Shown here one piece after another: positions 21,082 through 31,418 of a stretch of DNA of 64,000 nucleotides. A model generated the notes under the pieces. It ran no database searches and had not been told where the DNA came from. It saw only the letters and a program-made list of their open reading frames with translations. The stretch spans positions 62,001 to 126,000 of the forward strand of contig NZ_APJI01000004.1 in assembly GCF_000497575.1 (NCBI RefSeq), written 5' to 3'. The stretch comes from Afipia sp. OHSU_II-C1 (lineage in GTDB: Bacteria; Pseudomonadota; Alphaproteobacteria; Rhizobiales; Xanthobacteraceae). Each line of letters begins with the position of its first letter. The first letter of the stretch is position 1. The translations under genes and the position numbers were made by a program.

Positions 21082-23379
21082 ATGGCGGGCGGGGGCGGCG
21101 AAGACCGAGAGAGATCCAAAGGCCGGGCGGGGCGCGCCATCGGCCGAGCTATTTCTTGGCCGCCGCGCAGTGCTGTGCCTGCCGCCGCCGGCTTCACGGA
21201 AAGCGCATCGTCATTCCTCATCGGAAGAGCCCGAAGCTGGATCGCGGCGGAAGCCGGACCGGGCCGGCTGTTGCCCTGGGTGCCGGTCGCGTTCGGCGCG
21301 GGAATTGCGATCTACTTTGCGGCGGACCGCGAGCCCGTGGCACTGGTCGCCGCCGCGACGGCATTCGCGTTCTGTGTTGCGGCCTTCGTTGCGCGGCGCG
21401 GCCGCGTCTTCCCCCTTGTGGTGATGCTGGCCGCGTTATCAGCAGGATTTGCCGCAGCTACTCTGAAGACCGCGCGCGTCGCTCACGGTGTTCTCGCGCG
21501 TCCGATGTTCTCGGTGGCGCTGAAGGGGTTCGTTGAGACCCGTGACGAGCGCGAGCGCACGGACCGCTTCGTGCTGCGCGTCGAAGAGATGGACTCGCCG
21601 CGCGGCGGGATCAAGCTCGAACGCGTGCGGCTGTCGGTGAAGAAGGGGACGGCGCCCGCCGTCGGCAGCTTTGTCGAACTGAAGGCGCGATTGCTGCCAC
21701 CGCTCTCGCCGCTGCGTCCGGGGAGCTACGACTTCGGACGCGACATGTACTTCCAGGGCATCGGCGCGTCGGGCTTCGTCATGGGCGCGATCAAGACGGT
21801 TGATGCCCCAAGCAGCGGCGGCGTGTATCTGCGCTACGCCGCCACGATGCAAGGGATGCGCGACACCATCGACGCGCGCATTCGCAGCGTGCTCAGCGGC
21901 GACAACCGCGCCATCGCGACGGCGCTGCTCACCGGCCGGCGTGACGCGATTTCCGCGCCGGTCAACGACGCGATGTTCATTTCAGGGCTCGGCCATGTGC
22001 TGTCGATCTCCGGCTATCACATGGCGGTGGTCGCGGGCGTGGTGTTCTTCGCGGTGCGCGCGCTGCTTGCGCTGTTTCCAGCACTCACTGTGACGTTCCC
22101 GATCAAGAAATGGTCGGCAGTTGCCGCGCTGATTGCCGCAGCATTCTATCTGCTCCTATCGGGCGCGGAGGTTGCCACCCAACGCTCGTTCTTCATGACG
22201 GCGGTGGTGCTGATCGCGGTGATGGTCGATCGCCGCGCGATTACGTTCCGTACGCTGGCGGTCGCGGCGATGATCGTGCTCTTGATCGCGCCGGAAGCAC
22301 TGGTGCATCCGAGTTTCCAGATGTCGTTCGCGGCGACGCTTGGCCTCGTGGCGCTGATCCAGATCGGCATGCCGAACCTGTTTGCCTCGCCGGACAATTC
22401 GCAGGTGGCGCGTGCGGCGCTCTGGGGCGGGCGCGAGATCACGATGCTGGCGCTGGCGTCGCTGGTGGCCGGGTTCGCGACCATGCCGTACGCGGCGTTT
22501 CATTTTCATCGCGTGACGCCTTACGGCGTGCTCGCCAATCTGGCGGCGATGCCGGTGGTGTCGGGACTGGTGATGCCGGCGGGACTATTGGGACTGCTGG
22601 CAATGCCGTTCGGGTTGGACGGCGTGTTCTGGCGGCTGATGGACGTCGGCATCGGCTGGATGGTCTCGGTGTCGCAATGGGTCGCGTCGCTGCCTGGCGC
22701 CATCGGCCAGATCGCATCGTTCGGTGCCGGCCCGCTGGCCGTGATGAGTGCGGGGATCATTGTACTCGGTCTGCTGCGGACGCCGCTGCGTTGGGCGGGT
22801 GCAGGGCTCATCGCATTCGCAACGGTCTGGGCACTGACGGCGCCGCAGCCGGATATTCTTGTAGCGGGAGACGGCCACACCGTTGCGGTGCGAGGGAAGG
22901 ACGGCAGACTGCGCCTGATGCGCACCGGAAAGGACGTCTTCCTGTCGCGCGAGTGGCTCGCGGCCGACGCCGACATGCGCAAGGCTACCGATGTATCGCT
23001 CAGCGATGGCGTCTCGTGCGACACGTCCGGATGTGTGGTGCAGACAGCGGACGGCTCGACAGTTGCGCTGACACTGAAACCGGAAGCATTCGGGGACGAC
23101 TGCGTGCGGGCCGCTGTGATCGTGACACTGCGTCAGCCGCCCGCCGACTGTGCGGCCATGGTGCTGGATCAGGAAATGCTGCGCAGGCGCGGCACACTCG
23201 CTCTGCGCAAAACCGCGGACGGTTACGCGATCACGGCCAACAAGCCGCGCGGCGTGGACCGTCCGTGGTCACCGGCAAATGTCGATGATGACATCGAAAC
23301 ACCCGCTGTCCGGTCAAACCGTCCCGCACAGCCTGTCGATGCGACGCCGGCAGAGAGCGATCTCCAGCCGGACGATTGA
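21082..23379 (+). CDS. comEC: ComEC/Rec2-type DNA uptake channel protein
   Basis: Polytopic inner-membrane protein of the ComEC/Rec2 family, which imports single-stranded DNA in competent bacteria. The N-terminal DUF4131-like region is followed by the Competence domain with LLTGRRDAISAPVNDAMFIS and GLGHVLSISGYHMAVVAGVV, and then many membrane segments. The C-terminal part (about 590-765) lacks an evident HxHxDH metallo-beta-lactamase motif. ATG 21082 is chosen (765 residues) because the open frame further upstream lies inside an intergenic palindrome. It converges with lexA, 13 bases apart. Natural competence is not shown by this gene alone. Confidence 0.88.
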   Translation: MAGGGGEDRERSKGRAGRAIGRAISWPPRSAVPAAAGFTESASSFLIGRARSWIAAEAGPGRLLPWVPVAFGAGIAIYFAADREPVALVAAATAFAFCVAAFVARRGRVFPLVVMLAALSAGFAAATLKTARVAHGVLARPMFSVALKGFVETRDERERTDRFVLRVEEMDSPRGGIKLERVRLSVKKGTAPAVGSFVELKARLLPPLSPLRPGSYDFGRDMYFQGIGASGFVMGAIKTVDAPSSGGVYLRYAATMQGMRDTIDARIRSVLSGDNRAIATALLTGRRDAISAPVNDAMFISGLGHVLSISGYHMAVVAGVVFFAVRALLALFPALTVTFPIKKWSAVAALIAAAFYLLLSGAEVATQRSFFMTAVVLIAVMVDRRAITFRTLAVAAMIVLLIAPEALVHPSFQMSFAATLGLVALIQIGMPNLFASPDNSQVARAALWGGREITMLALASLVAGFATMPYAAFHFHRVTPYGVLANLAAMPVVSGLVMPAGLLGLLAMPFGLDGVFWRLMDVGIGWMVSVSQWVASLPGAIGQIASFGAGPLAVMSAGIIVLGLLRTPLRWAGAGLIAFATVWALTAPQPDILVAGDGHTVAVRGKDGRLRLMRTGKDVFLSREWLAADADMRKATDVSLSDGVSCDTSGCVVQTADGSTVALTLKPEAFGDDCVRAAVIVTLRQPPADCAAMVLDQEMLRRRGTLALRKTADGYAITANKPRGVDRPWSPANVDDDIETPAVRSNRPAQPVDATPAESDLQPDD

Positions 23380-23392
23380 TCTCGAGTCGAAC

Positions 23393-24100
23393 TCAGTACT
23401 TGCGGACCAGGCCGATCAGCTTGCCCTGAATCCGCACGCGGTTGGGCGGCAGGATGCGGACTTCGTACGCTGCGTTGGCAGGCTCCAGTGCGATGGACGC
23501 GCCGCGGCGGCGGAAGCGCTTCAGGGTGGCTTCTTCCTCGTCGATCAGCGCCACCACGATGTCGCCGGTGTCGGCGGTCTCGTTGCGCTGGATCAGCACG
23601 GTGTCGCCATCGAGAATACCAGCCTCCATCATGGAGTCGCCGCGCACTTCGAGGGCGTAATGTTCGCCGGACCCGAGCATGTCGGGCGGCACGCTGATGG
23701 TGTGGCTGCGGGTCTGCAGCGCCTCGATTGGAGTACCGGCCGCGATCCGGCCCATGACCGGTACGGCGACAGGGAAGCTTGCATCCTCGTCGGGGCCGAG
23801 CGACGGCGCCGAGCGAACCTTGCCCAGGTTGCCCTCGATGACGCTGGGAGTGAAGCCGCGGCGTGCGCCGCCGGGGCTGGCACTCGTTTCGGGAAGCTTG
23901 ATGACCTCGATGGCGCGGGCCCGGTTGGCGAGCCGCCGGATAAAGCCGCGCTCCTCGAGAGCAGTGATGAGCCGGTGGATACCGGACTTCGACCGCAGGT
24001 CCAGCGCATCCTTCATCTCATCGAAGGAGGGCGGAACACCAGCTTCCTTGAGCCGCTCGTTGATGAAGCGCAGAAGCTCGTACTGTTTGCGTGTCAGCAT
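23393..24100 (-). CDS. lexA: LexA repressor
   Basis: SOS repressor with autoproteolytic activity. The N-terminal winged HTH ([20 protein letters not shown] onward) recognises the SOS box. The cleavage bond is Ala121-Gly122 in [11 protein letters not shown]. The catalytic dyad is Ser156 (GDSMMEAGI) and Lys194 (ATLKRF). The 235-residue length, with a linker longer than in E. coli, is normal for alphaproteobacteria. A matching SOS box lies upstream, indicating autoregulation. Confidence 0.97.
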   Translation of the reverse strand: MLTRKQYELLRFINERLKEAGVPPSFDEMKDALDLRSKSGIHRLITALEERGFIRRLANRARAIEVIKLPETSASPGGARRGFTPSVIEGNLGKVRSAPSLGPDEDASFPVAVPVMGRIAAGTPIEALQTRSHTISVPPDMLGSGEHYALEVRGDSMMEAGILDGDTVLIQRNETADTGDIVVALIDEEEATLKRFRRRGASIALEPANAAYEVRILPPNRVRIQGKLIGLVRKY

Positions 24101-24237
24101 CTGAATTGGTCCCCGATCCCAAGGATCTCAAGAATTCCCGTGTCTGATCCGAAGCCGCGCCTCTCTGGATCCCCACTGCGAAACAATGAAAAGGGACACT
24201 CAGGAGTTGCGAGTCACTCGAAACAAATCATGAACGA

Positions 24238-24266
24238 ACACTATCTGTTCCATATGTGTTCCGCAA
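24238..24266 (-). promoter_or_regulatory. Predicted lexA promoter
   Basis: On the minus strand, TTGCGG (24266-24261) and TAGTGT (24243-24238) are 17 bases apart. The SOS box fills most of the spacer, the expected placement for LexA to block RNA polymerase. The boxes are only moderately close to consensus. A TTGACG lies further upstream. Confidence 0.45.
24247..24261 (-). promoter_or_regulatory. SOS box (LexA operator) upstream of lexA
   Basis: Plus strand GTTC-CATATGT-GTTC, read as GAAC-ACATATG-GAAC on the minus strand. It is an exact match to the alphaproteobacterial LexA site, a direct repeat GAAC-N7-GAAC. It lies about 147 bases upstream of the lexA start, with no other gene reading away from it. 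Confidence 0.88.
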
Positions 24267-24304
24267 CCCCTTAATTTCACGTCAACGACGAAGAGGTTTC
24301 AGGG

Positions 24305-25513
24305 TCAGTCCGGCAGCCGCAGGATCGTGCAGGGCGAGCCGGCGGCGGCTGCCGGAGCGAACGGCGGCCGGACGATCAGCGCATTCGCCTCGACCAGCTT
24401 TGCCACCAGCGAACTGTCCTGCGCGCCCACCGAGGTCGCGACGGGCACCCCGTCGCGGCCGGGCGCGACACGCGCGCGCAGATAGTCCTGCCGCTTGTCG
24501 TTCTCGGGCAGTTCGTGTCCCAGCACCGCATGTTCAAGCGGATGATCGACGCGCGTTCGCCCGGAGAGCGAACGGATCAGCGGCACCAGAAACAGGAAGG
24601 CGCAGACGTAGGACGACACCGGGTTGCCGGGCAGGCCGAGCACGCGCATCGCTCCGAGTCGTCCGTTCATCATCGGCTTGCCGGGCCGCAGCGCGATTTT
24701 CCAGAAGGCCATGTCGAAGCCTTCGGCTGTCAGCGCGGCCTGAACCAGGTCGTGATCGCCGACCGAGGCGCCGCCGGTGGTGATGAGAATGTCCGCGCCG
24801 AGATCGCGCGCACGCTTGATTCCGTTCGAGGTTGAATCGAGCGTGTCGCGTGCGATGCCGAGATCAATCGGTTCGGCGCCTTCGTTGCGCACGAGCGCGC
24901 TCAGCGCAAAGAAATTGCTGTAGACGATCTGTCCCGGGGCGGGTGTTGTGCCCGGCGCGACCAGCTCATCGCCGGTGGCAAGGATCGCGACCTTGGGACG
25001 GCGATGGACCGGCAAACGCGGATGGTTCATCCCCGCCGCCAGCGCAAGCGCGCGATCGTTGAGCAGGGAGCCGCGCGGCAACAGCACGTCGCCTTCGCGA
25101 AAATCGATGCCGGCGGGACGGATGTTCTTTCCCTCCGCGATGGCTTCGTTGACGATGACAAACTCGCCGTCGCGCGTGGTGTCTTCCTGAATGACCACGG
25201 CATCCACGCCACCGGGAATGACGCCACCGGTGAAGATCCGCGCCGCCTGTCCCGCACCGATCGTCTGATTGAAGGGCCGGCCTGCGGCGACTTCGCCGAT
25301 TACCTTCAGCCGCGCGCCGGTCACTGCGTCGATGGCGCGTACCGCGTATCCATCCATTGCCGACATGGCGGCGGGGGGCTGGGTGCGAAGCGCCGCGACG
25401 TCGCGGGAGAGTGTGCGATGAAACGCTTCGCCGAGCGCAACCGTTTCTTCGGGAAGGGCGCTGGCGTCCATGAGAACGGCGGCATAGGCCTCGGCGACCG
25501 GCATCAGCGCCAT
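24305..25513 (-). CDS. moeA: Molybdopterin molybdenumtransferase
   Basis: Inserts molybdate into adenylylated molybdopterin at the end of molybdenum cofactor synthesis. The conserved N-terminal AAMSAMDGYAVRA and the MogA/MoaB-like domain (GGASVGDHDLVQ, then GLPGNPVSSYVCA) are both present. At 402 residues it is complete. It is ten bases downstream of moaC in the same direction, forming a moaC-moeA pair attached to the trp genes. Confidence 0.96.
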   Translation of the reverse strand: MALMPVAEAYAAVLMDASALPEETVALGEAFHRTLSRDVAALRTQPPAAMSAMDGYAVRAIDAVTGARLKVIGEVAAGRPFNQTIGAGQAARIFTGGVIPGGVDAVVIQEDTTRDGEFVIVNEAIAEGKNIRPAGIDFREGDVLLPRGSLLNDRALALAAGMNHPRLPVHRRPKVAILATGDELVAPGTTPAPGQIVYSNFFALSALVRNEGAEPIDLGIARDTLDSTSNGIKRARDLGADILITTGGASVGDHDLVQAALTAEGFDMAFWKIALRPGKPMMNGRLGAMRVLGLPGNPVSSYVCAFLFLVPLIRSLSGRTRVDHPLEHAVLGHELPENDKRQDYLRARVAPGRDGVPVATSVGAQDSSLVAKLVEANALIVRPPFAPAAAAGSPCTILRLPD

Positions 25514-25523
25514 GGTGCAATCC

Positions 25524-26033
25524 TTAATCGTCTGCCAGATAATGGCCAGACTTGCCGCCCTTTTTCTCGACCAGACGGATGGCCTCGATCTGAATGCCGC
25601 GCTCCACAGCTTTCACCATGTCATAGATGGTGAGGCACGCGACCGATACCGCGGTCAGCGCTTCCATTTCGACGCCGGTCGGGCCCTTGACCTTCACGGT
25701 CGCGCGCACGCGGCAGCCGGGCAATTTGGTGTCGGGGGTGATGTCGAGCGTTACCTTCGACAGCGCCAATGGATGACAGAGCGGAATGATGTCGCAGGTG
25801 CGCTTTGCCGCCATGATGCCGGCGACGCGCGCGGTGCCGAGCACGTCGCCCTTGCTGGCATTGCCCTTCACGATCAGATCGAGCGTCTTGCGGGTCATGA
25901 TGACATGACCTTCGGCCACGGCCACACGCTCGGTGTCCGGCTTGGCGGAGACGTCCACCATGCGCGCTTCACCCTTGGCGTCGATATGGGTGAGGGCAGC
26001 GCCTACCTTCTTCTTTGATGTCTTTCTGGCCAC
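25524..26033 (-). CDS. moaC: Cyclic pyranopterin monophosphate synthase
   Basis: Converts 3',8-cyclo-7,8-dihydro-GTP (the MoaA product) to cyclic pyranopterin monophosphate. Motifs: [29 protein letters not shown] with the conserved His, and [20 protein letters not shown] with active-site Glu and Asp. The N-terminus is a basic stretch (MARKTSKKK). At 169 residues it is normal. It lies three bases after the trpC stop. Confidence 0.97.
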   Translation of the reverse strand: MARKTSKKKVGAALTHIDAKGEARMVDVSAKPDTERVAVAEGHVIMTRKTLDLIVKGNASKGDVLGTARVAGIMAAKRTCDIIPLCHPLALSKVTLDITPDTKLPGCRVRATVKVKGPTGVEMEALTAVSVACLTIYDMVKAVERGIQIEAIRLVEKKGGKSGHYLADD

Positions 26034-26036
26034 GGC

Positions 26037-26879
26037 TCAGCGCGTCCCGGTGGCGCGTTGTGCATCGCTGCGGGCAAGCAACGTGCGCGTCGCAGCCGTC
26101 ACGTCGGCCTGGCGCATCAGGCTTTCGCCGACGAGGAACGTGTTCATGCCCACACGCGCAAGCCGTGCAAGATCGTCGGGCGCGAAGATGCCGCTTTCGC
26201 CGACGCTGATGCGATCCTTCGGGATCAGCGGTGCAAGCTCTTCGCTGGTCGCAAGCGTGACCTCGAATGTCCGCAGATTGCGGTTGTTCACGCCGAGCAG
26301 CGGCGACTTCAGCTTCAACGCGCGGTCGAGTTCCTCACGATTGTGCACCTCGAGCAGCACGTCCATGCCGTGGGCGAAGGCGGCATCCTCGATGTCCTTT
26401 GCTGCCGCGTCGTCGAGCGCGGCCATGATGATCAGGATACAGTCGGCGCCGTGCGCCCGGGCTTCGGCCACCTGATAGGTGTCGTACATGAAGTCCTTGC
26501 GCAGCACCGGAAGGGAAACGGCTGCACGCGCGGCGACCATGAATGCGAGCGAGCCCTGGAACGAGGGCGTATCGGTCAGCACCGAAAGACACGCCGCTCC
26601 ACCGGCTTCATAAGCTTTGGCGAGAAGAGGCGGATCGAAGTCTGCGCGAATGAGTCCCTTCGACGGCGAGGCCTTCTTGATCTCTGCGATCAGTGCATAG
26701 TCGCCGTTGGCGTGCTTCGCGCGAATGGCGTTGACGAAACCGCGCGGTGCGGGCGCTGCCTTGGCACGCGCCTCCATCTCGCTGAGAGGAACAGCGCGCT
26801 TGGCGGCGGCGATTTCCTCGCGCTTGTAGGTTTCGATTTTATCGAGGATGTCCGACAAGGGTATTGGCTCCTCAAGCAT
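26037..26879 (-). CDS. trpC: Indole-3-glycerol phosphate synthase
   Basis: TIM-barrel enzyme closing the indole ring in tryptophan synthesis. Visible motifs: [15 protein letters not shown] (catalytic Lys), [37 protein letters not shown] and VGESGIF. The frame is open upstream, but ATG 26879 ([19 protein letters not shown]) gives 280 residues and starts eight bases inside the end of trpD. No fused trpF domain is present. Confidence 0.96.
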   Translation of the reverse strand: MLEEPIPLSDILDKIETYKREEIAAAKRAVPLSEMEARAKAAPAPRGFVNAIRAKHANGDYALIAEIKKASPSKGLIRADFDPPLLAKAYEAGGAACLSVLTDTPSFQGSLAFMVAARAAVSLPVLRKDFMYDTYQVAEARAHGADCILIIMAALDDAAAKDIEDAAFAHGMDVLLEVHNREELDRALKLKSPLLGVNNRNLRTFEVTLATSEELAPLIPKDRISVGESGIFAPDDLARLARVGMNTFLVGESLMRQADVTAATRTLLARSDAQRATGTR

Positions 26880-27885
26880 TGGAGACGGCGACAAGGCGCT
26901 TGAGCCTGTCCGCCGCCGCACCAGTGTCCAGCGCCTTGGTGCCGAGCGCAACGCCTTCCTTGAGGTCCTTGGCCTTGCCTGCAACCACGAGCGCAGCCGC
27001 GGCATTCAATAGCGCGACATTGCGGTAGGCGTTCTTCTTGCCCTCCAGCACGTCGCGAAGCGCCCTGGCATTGGCCTCGGCGTCGCCGCCCTTGAGTTCC
27101 GCAGCCGTCGCGCGCGGAAGTCCGCCGTCCTCGGGCGTGACTTCAAATGTGCGGATGTTGCCCTTTTCGAGAGCCGCGACGAAGGTCGGGCCGGTGAGGG
27201 TGATCTCGTCGAGGCCGTCGGAGCCGTGCACGACCCAGACGGATTCAGCGCCAAGATTTTTCAGTACCTGCGCCAGCGGCTCGACCCAGTGCTTGGAGAA
27301 CACGCCGACCATCTGCCGCTTGACGCCGGCAGGATTGGACAGCGGCCCGAGCAGGTTGAAGATTGTGCGGGTGGCGAGTTCGACGCGGGTGGGACCGACG
27401 TTCTTCATCGCCGGGTGATGCGTCGGCGCGAACATGAAGCCGATGCCTGCCTCGGCGATGCAGCGGCCAACGCCTTCCGGCGCGATGTTGATGTTAACGC
27501 CGAGCGCGGCCAGCGCGTCGGCCGCGCCTGATTTCGACGACAGCGCGCGGTTGCCGTGCTTGGCGACGGGAACGCCGGCGCCGGCAAGAATGAACGACGC
27601 GCAGGTCGAGACATTCACGGAGCCGGAGCCGTCTCCGCCGGTGCCGACGATATCGACCGCGTCGGCAGGCGCCTTCACGGTCAGCATCTTGGAGCGCATC
27701 GCCGAGACCGCGCCGGTGATCTCGTCCACGGTTTCACCGCGCACACGCAGGCCCATCAGCAGGGCGCCCATCTGCGAGGGCGTTGCTTCGCCGGACATCA
27801 TGCGATCGAACGCGGAGGCTGCCTCGTCACGCGACAGCGCCGCGCCGGTGGCGACTTTTCCGATAATGGCTTTCAGGTCGTCCAT
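26872..27885 (-). CDS. trpD: Anthranilate phosphoribosyltransferase
   Basis: Transfers phosphoribosyl from PRPP to anthranilate. The glycine-rich PRPP loop is [17 protein letters not shown], with [20 protein letters not shown] for anthranilate binding. ATG 27885 ([11 protein letters not shown]) gives 337 residues and has GCGGAAG before it; the longer open frame enters the gap to ppiD. No trpE or trpG is next to it, so anthranilate synthase must be encoded elsewhere. In related rhizobia it is a fused TrpE(G). Confidence 0.96.
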   Translation of the reverse strand: MDDLKAIIGKVATGAALSRDEAASAFDRMMSGEATPSQMGALLMGLRVRGETVDEITGAVSAMRSKMLTVKAPADAVDIVGTGGDGSGSVNVSTCASFILAGAGVPVAKHGNRALSSKSGAADALAALGVNINIAPEGVGRCIAEAGIGFMFAPTHHPAMKNVGPTRVELATRTIFNLLGPLSNPAGVKRQMVGVFSKHWVEPLAQVLKNLGAESVWVVHGSDGLDEITLTGPTFVAALEKGNIRTFEVTPEDGGLPRATAAELKGGDAEANARALRDVLEGKKNAYRNVALLNAAAALVVAGKAKDLKEGVALGTKALDTGAAADRLKRLVAVSNA

Positions 27886-27919
27886 ATGACTTCCGCTCAA
27901 ATGAGCTTTTATCCCAACA

Positions 27920-29827
27920 TCACTGAGCGGCTGAGGCGCCGGTCGCCACGGCAAACGCGTTCTGGTTGATGGTCACGCCGATATCGGTTTCGAGCTTTGC
28001 GATATAGGCTGTCAGTTGCTCTTCCATCTGCGCGCGGCGAAGGCTCTCGGTCAGCTTCTTGACGTCCTCGGATGCCATGTCGACCGGCGGCACCACGACG
28101 TCTGTGACCTTGAACACGATCCATTCGCTCGCACCGCTGCCTTCGGTCTGACCGACGCCGTCCTTCGGGGTGCGGAACACAGCCGCCACCAGCCGCTCAG
28201 GAATATCTTTGGCGTCGGTGTCGCGCTTGAACAGCTTGGCCGTCTCGACCTTGAGTCCTGCAGCCGCGGCCTCGGCGTCGAAGGCCGCGCCCTTTTCCAG
28301 CTTTCCGACGATCTCGGCGGCCTTGGCGCGAAGGCGGGTCGAGATCTGTTCGTCACGCCAGCGCGTTTCGACCTGATCCTTCACTTCATCAAGCGAACGG
28401 TCGCGCGAGGGCGTGACACTGAGCACGTCGAACCACAACTCGCCGCCGTTGTACTGCACGGGCTCGTTCTCGACGCCGATGTTGCTGGCGAACGCGGGCG
28501 ACACGAGATCGATGCCCTGCGGCAATCCGGTGACCGGCTTGCCGTCCGGTCCGCGGCCGGAGCGGTCGATGGCTTCGATCGTGGTGGCCTTGAGCCCGAG
28601 CTTCTGGGCCGCTTCGGCAATGTTCGATCCGCCGCCGCGCTCGTCCTCGATCTTGTTGTGCAGGTCCTGCATCTGGGCCCGCGCACGCTCTAGCGCGATC
28701 TCGCGCTTGATCGTCGGTGCAACGGTCTCATAGGTCGGGTTGGTGCCGGGTTCGACCTTGGTGACTTTGAGCAGCGCTGTGATGAGGGTGCCTTTGACCG
28801 GCTGGCTCACGGTGTCCGGCGCGAGCGCGAATGCGGCGTCGGCGATCGCGGAATCGCCGATTGAGCCCTTCGCGACATTGCCGAGATCGGTGTCGGCCGT
28901 GGTCAGCTTGCGTTCCTTGGCGATGTCCTCGAACGACGTTCCGGCGGCGATGCGCTCGCGCGCCGCCTTGGCTTCGTCGGAATTCGGGAACGGAATCTGG
29001 AAAATCTGGCGCTTCTCCGGCGTCGCGTACCGTTCGCGGCGCTGCTCGAAGACCTTCTTTGCGTCCTCGTCAGACACCGTGATCGACTTGGCGAGTTCGT
29101 CCGGTGTGAGAGCAAGCACGGCGATCTTGCGATACTCCGGCGCCCTGAACAGTTGCTTGCGTTCGTCGAAATACGTCGCCAGCGCTTCGGGCGAGGGCGG
29201 CGCGATGGTGCCGGCCTGCGCGGCGGTCAGCTTGACGTAGTTGGCCGAGCGCTGTTCGTTCTGGAAACGGACCAGCGCTTCGACCTGGGTCTTCGTCGGC
29301 TCGAGGCCCGCGACGATGGTGCCTGTGAGCTGGCGGCGCATCGCCACGCGGCGCTGTTCGGCGATGAAGCGCTGTTCGGTGTAGCCGGCCTGGCGGATCG
29401 TCTGGAGGAACCGGTCATGATCGAATTTGCCGTCGAGGCCCCTGAAGGTCGGGTCGCTCGAAATGGCGCGCACGATATCTGCGTCGGACTGTCCAAGCCC
29501 CATGCGGCGCGCGGTCTCGTCCAGGGCAGCATCGGAGATGACCTCCTGAAGCACCTGACGGTCGAGGCCGAAGGTGCGCGCCTGCTCCATGGTCAGAGGC
29601 CGGCCAAAGCGGCGGCCGATCTGCTGGACCTTGTCGGTGAACAGATTCCGGAACTGTTCAGTGGTGATTTCGGTGCTGCCGATCTTGGCGAGCGATGACT
29701 GTCCGAATCCCTTGAAGATGTCGGCGATGCCCCAGATGCCGAAACTGATGATCAGCACGCCGAACATGACGGACATCACCGTCTTGCCGAGCCAATTCGA
29801 TGAGGCTTTACGCATTCCTCGGAGCAT
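27920..29827 (-). CDS. ppiD: PpiD/SurA-like periplasmic folding factor, inner-membrane anchored
   Basis: A single N-terminal membrane segment (about residues 14-36) anchors a large periplasmic part. It has a SurA_N-like chaperone domain (about 40-200), a parvulin-type region near 240-370 and a C-terminal SurA-like domain. The parvulin core looks degenerate: the usual GYHIIKV strand reads LITALLKVT, so chaperone rather than isomerase activity is possible. ATG 29827 ([15 protein letters not shown]) gives 635 residues. In many rhizobia this gene heads the trpDC-moaC-moeA cluster, as here. Confidence 0.88.
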   Translation of the reverse strand: MLRGMRKASSNWLGKTVMSVMFGVLIISFGIWGIADIFKGFGQSSLAKIGSTEITTEQFRNLFTDKVQQIGRRFGRPLTMEQARTFGLDRQVLQEVISDAALDETARRMGLGQSDADIVRAISSDPTFRGLDGKFDHDRFLQTIRQAGYTEQRFIAEQRRVAMRRQLTGTIVAGLEPTKTQVEALVRFQNEQRSANYVKLTAAQAGTIAPPSPEALATYFDERKQLFRAPEYRKIAVLALTPDELAKSITVSDEDAKKVFEQRRERYATPEKRQIFQIPFPNSDEAKAARERIAAGTSFEDIAKERKLTTADTDLGNVAKGSIGDSAIADAAFALAPDTVSQPVKGTLITALLKVTKVEPGTNPTYETVAPTIKREIALERARAQMQDLHNKIEDERGGGSNIAEAAQKLGLKATTIEAIDRSGRGPDGKPVTGLPQGIDLVSPAFASNIGVENEPVQYNGGELWFDVLSVTPSRDRSLDEVKDQVETRWRDEQISTRLRAKAAEIVGKLEKGAAFDAEAAAAGLKVETAKLFKRDTDAKDIPERLVAAVFRTPKDGVGQTEGSGASEWIVFKVTDVVVPPVDMASEDVKKLTESLRRAQMEEQLTAYIAKLETDIGVTINQNAFAVATGASAAQ

Positions 29828-29894
29828 GGGTCCAACTTGATGTTCAGGGGGTGGGGCGGTCCGCCGCAGAGGCATTACCGCGTTGTTTCGCCAA

Positions 29895-29923
29895 CATATA
29901 AAGGGGTGCCGGTTCCCTAGCAA
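29895..29923 (-). promoter_or_regulatory. Predicted promoter of ppiD-trpDC-moaC-moeA
   Basis: On the minus strand, TTGCTA (29923-29918) and TATATG (29900-29895) are separated by exactly 17 bases. They are about 68 bases upstream of the ppiD start, in the 219-base gap shared with divergent tpiA. No equally good pair was seen facing tpiA. Confidence 0.5.
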
Positions 29924-30046
29924 CCATACAGACGGCGGCGCTTCAGCGCGGTTAACCTTCTGCAATGTGGAAACGGCGCCGGGGAACTGGCGTCTGTGGG
30001 CACCCTCTGCTAGCGCAAATCGACCAATTACAAGGTGAGATCAACG

Positions 30047-30802
30047 ATGACCGACACGCGCCGCCCCCTGATCGCCGGGAACTGGAAGATGAATGGCCTC
30101 AAGGCTTCGATGAGCGAGCTTGGGGCCATCGCGCAAGGCGCGGGGGATATCTGGCGCAAGGCCGATCTCCTGATCTGTCCTCCCGCGACGCTGATGTTCA
30201 CGTCTGCAGCGGTGGTGATCGGATCGAAGGTCGCAATCGGGGCGCAGGATTGTCATCCCGCGCCATCCGGCGCTCACACCGGCGATATTTCGGCGGAAAT
30301 GCTGGCGGATGCCGGAGCAACGGCGATCATCGTCGGGCATTCCGAACGCCGCACGGATCATCACGAGAGTGATGCGCTCGTGCGTCAGAAGGCCGAGGCG
30401 GCCTGGCGCGCAGGCCTTGTCGCCATCGTCTGCGTCGGTGAAACGCAGGCCGAGCGCGATGCCGGACAGGCGCTGGATGTGGTCGGGCGTCAGCTTGCCG
30501 GATCGCTTCCGGACGGGACGACGGCAGTCAATTTGGTGGTCGCCTACGAGCCGGTTTGGGCCATTGGAACCGGACGTACCCCGACGACGAAAGATGTCGA
30601 GGAAGTCCATGGGTTTATCCGGGCCAAGCTGAAAGATCGGTTCAAGGGTGAGGGCGGCAACGTGCGCATTCTCTACGGAGGTTCCGTAAAGCCGTCGAAC
30701 GCGGCCGAATTGATGGCCGTCGCCAACGTGGACGGTGCCCTGGTGGGTGGCGCCAGCCTGAAAGCGGCTGATTTCCTTGCGATTGCGGCGGCGTGCCCCT
30801 AA
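30047..30802 (+). CDS. tpiA: Triosephosphate isomerase
   Basis: Interconverts dihydroxyacetone phosphate and glyceraldehyde 3-phosphate. GNWKMNG at 11-17 carries the catalytic Lys14; the catalytic His is in VGHSERR near residue 95; the catalytic Glu is in [11 protein letters not shown] near 165. ATG 30047 is preferred over an in-frame GTG at 30035 because AAGGTGAG lies just before it; the length is 251 residues. Confidence 0.97.
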   Translation: MTDTRRPLIAGNWKMNGLKASMSELGAIAQGAGDIWRKADLLICPPATLMFTSAAVVIGSKVAIGAQDCHPAPSGAHTGDISAEMLADAGATAIIVGHSERRTDHHESDALVRQKAEAAWRAGLVAIVCVGETQAERDAGQALDVVGRQLAGSLPDGTTAVNLVVAYEPVWAIGTGRTPTTKDVEEVHGFIRAKLKDRFKGEGGNVRILYGGSVKPSNAAELMAVANVDGALVGGASLKAADFLAIAAACP

Positions 30803-30819
30803 ATCTCCCGCAATCCTGA

Positions 30820-30867
30820 GCGGTCTGTCGGGGGTGACAATCACCCCCGCAATCGTGTACAGACCGC
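30820..30867. terminator. Nested hairpin between tpiA and secG
   Basis: An inner perfect 9-bp stem (CGGGGGTGA / TCACCCCCG, loop CAA) sits inside an outer perfect 9-bp inverted repeat (GCGGTCTGT / ACAGACCGC). There is no T run, so it may slow transcription, protect the tpiA mRNA end or bind a protein rather than terminate. Confidence 0.45.
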
Positions 30868-30937
30868 GCAACTTCAACCCCCGCAAGCACCGATGCGACC
30901 GGCTCCCGGCGCAGGAGGCTTGTGACGGAAGGTAACG

Positions 30938-31324
30938 ATGCAGACTGTCATTATCGTCATCCATCTCATGCTCGTCCTTGGCCTGATCGGCGTCGTGCTG
31001 TTGCAGCGCTCGGAAGGCGGCGGCCTCGGCGTCGGAGGTGGCGGTGGTGGCGGCTTCATGTCCAGCCGCGGTACGACCAACCTGCTGACCCGCACCACGG
31101 CCATTCTGGCGACGGGCTTCTTCATCACCAGCCTGTTCCTGTCGTGGCTCGCGAGCTACGAGCGCAAGCCCGCGTCGATTCTCAACACCAGCCCTGCGCC
31201 GATCTCGCAGCCGGGTGGCGCGCCGCAGGCTCCGGTCGGCGGCCTGCTCGACTCGCTCAAGAAGCCGGACGCACCGGCTGCTCCTTCGGCTCCGGCCGCA
31301 CCGCAGGCGCCGCAGTCCAAGTAA
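30938..31324 (+). CDS. secG: Preprotein translocase subunit SecG
   Basis: Small auxiliary subunit of the SecYEG channel. Two membrane segments (about 1-20 and 52-72) flank the conserved LLQRSEGGGLG loop, which here is extended by a run of glycines. The C-terminal tail, rich in Ala and Pro (APAAPSAPAAPQAPQSK), is typical of alphaproteobacterial SecG. At 128 residues it is complete. It follows tpiA as in many proteobacteria. Confidence 0.95.
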   Translation: MQTVIIVIHLMLVLGLIGVVLLQRSEGGGLGVGGGGGGGFMSSRGTTNLLTRTTAILATGFFITSLFLSWLASYERKPASILNTSPAPISQPGGAPQAPVGGLLDSLKKPDAPAAPSAPAAPQAPQSK

Positions 31325-31418
31325 TCCAGACAAATGCTGTGCAGTCATGCGTGAGCCGCTTGCCTGCACATCTGAGAATTGCCTTCCAAGTTACTGACTG
31401 AACTTCCATATCAGGGCT

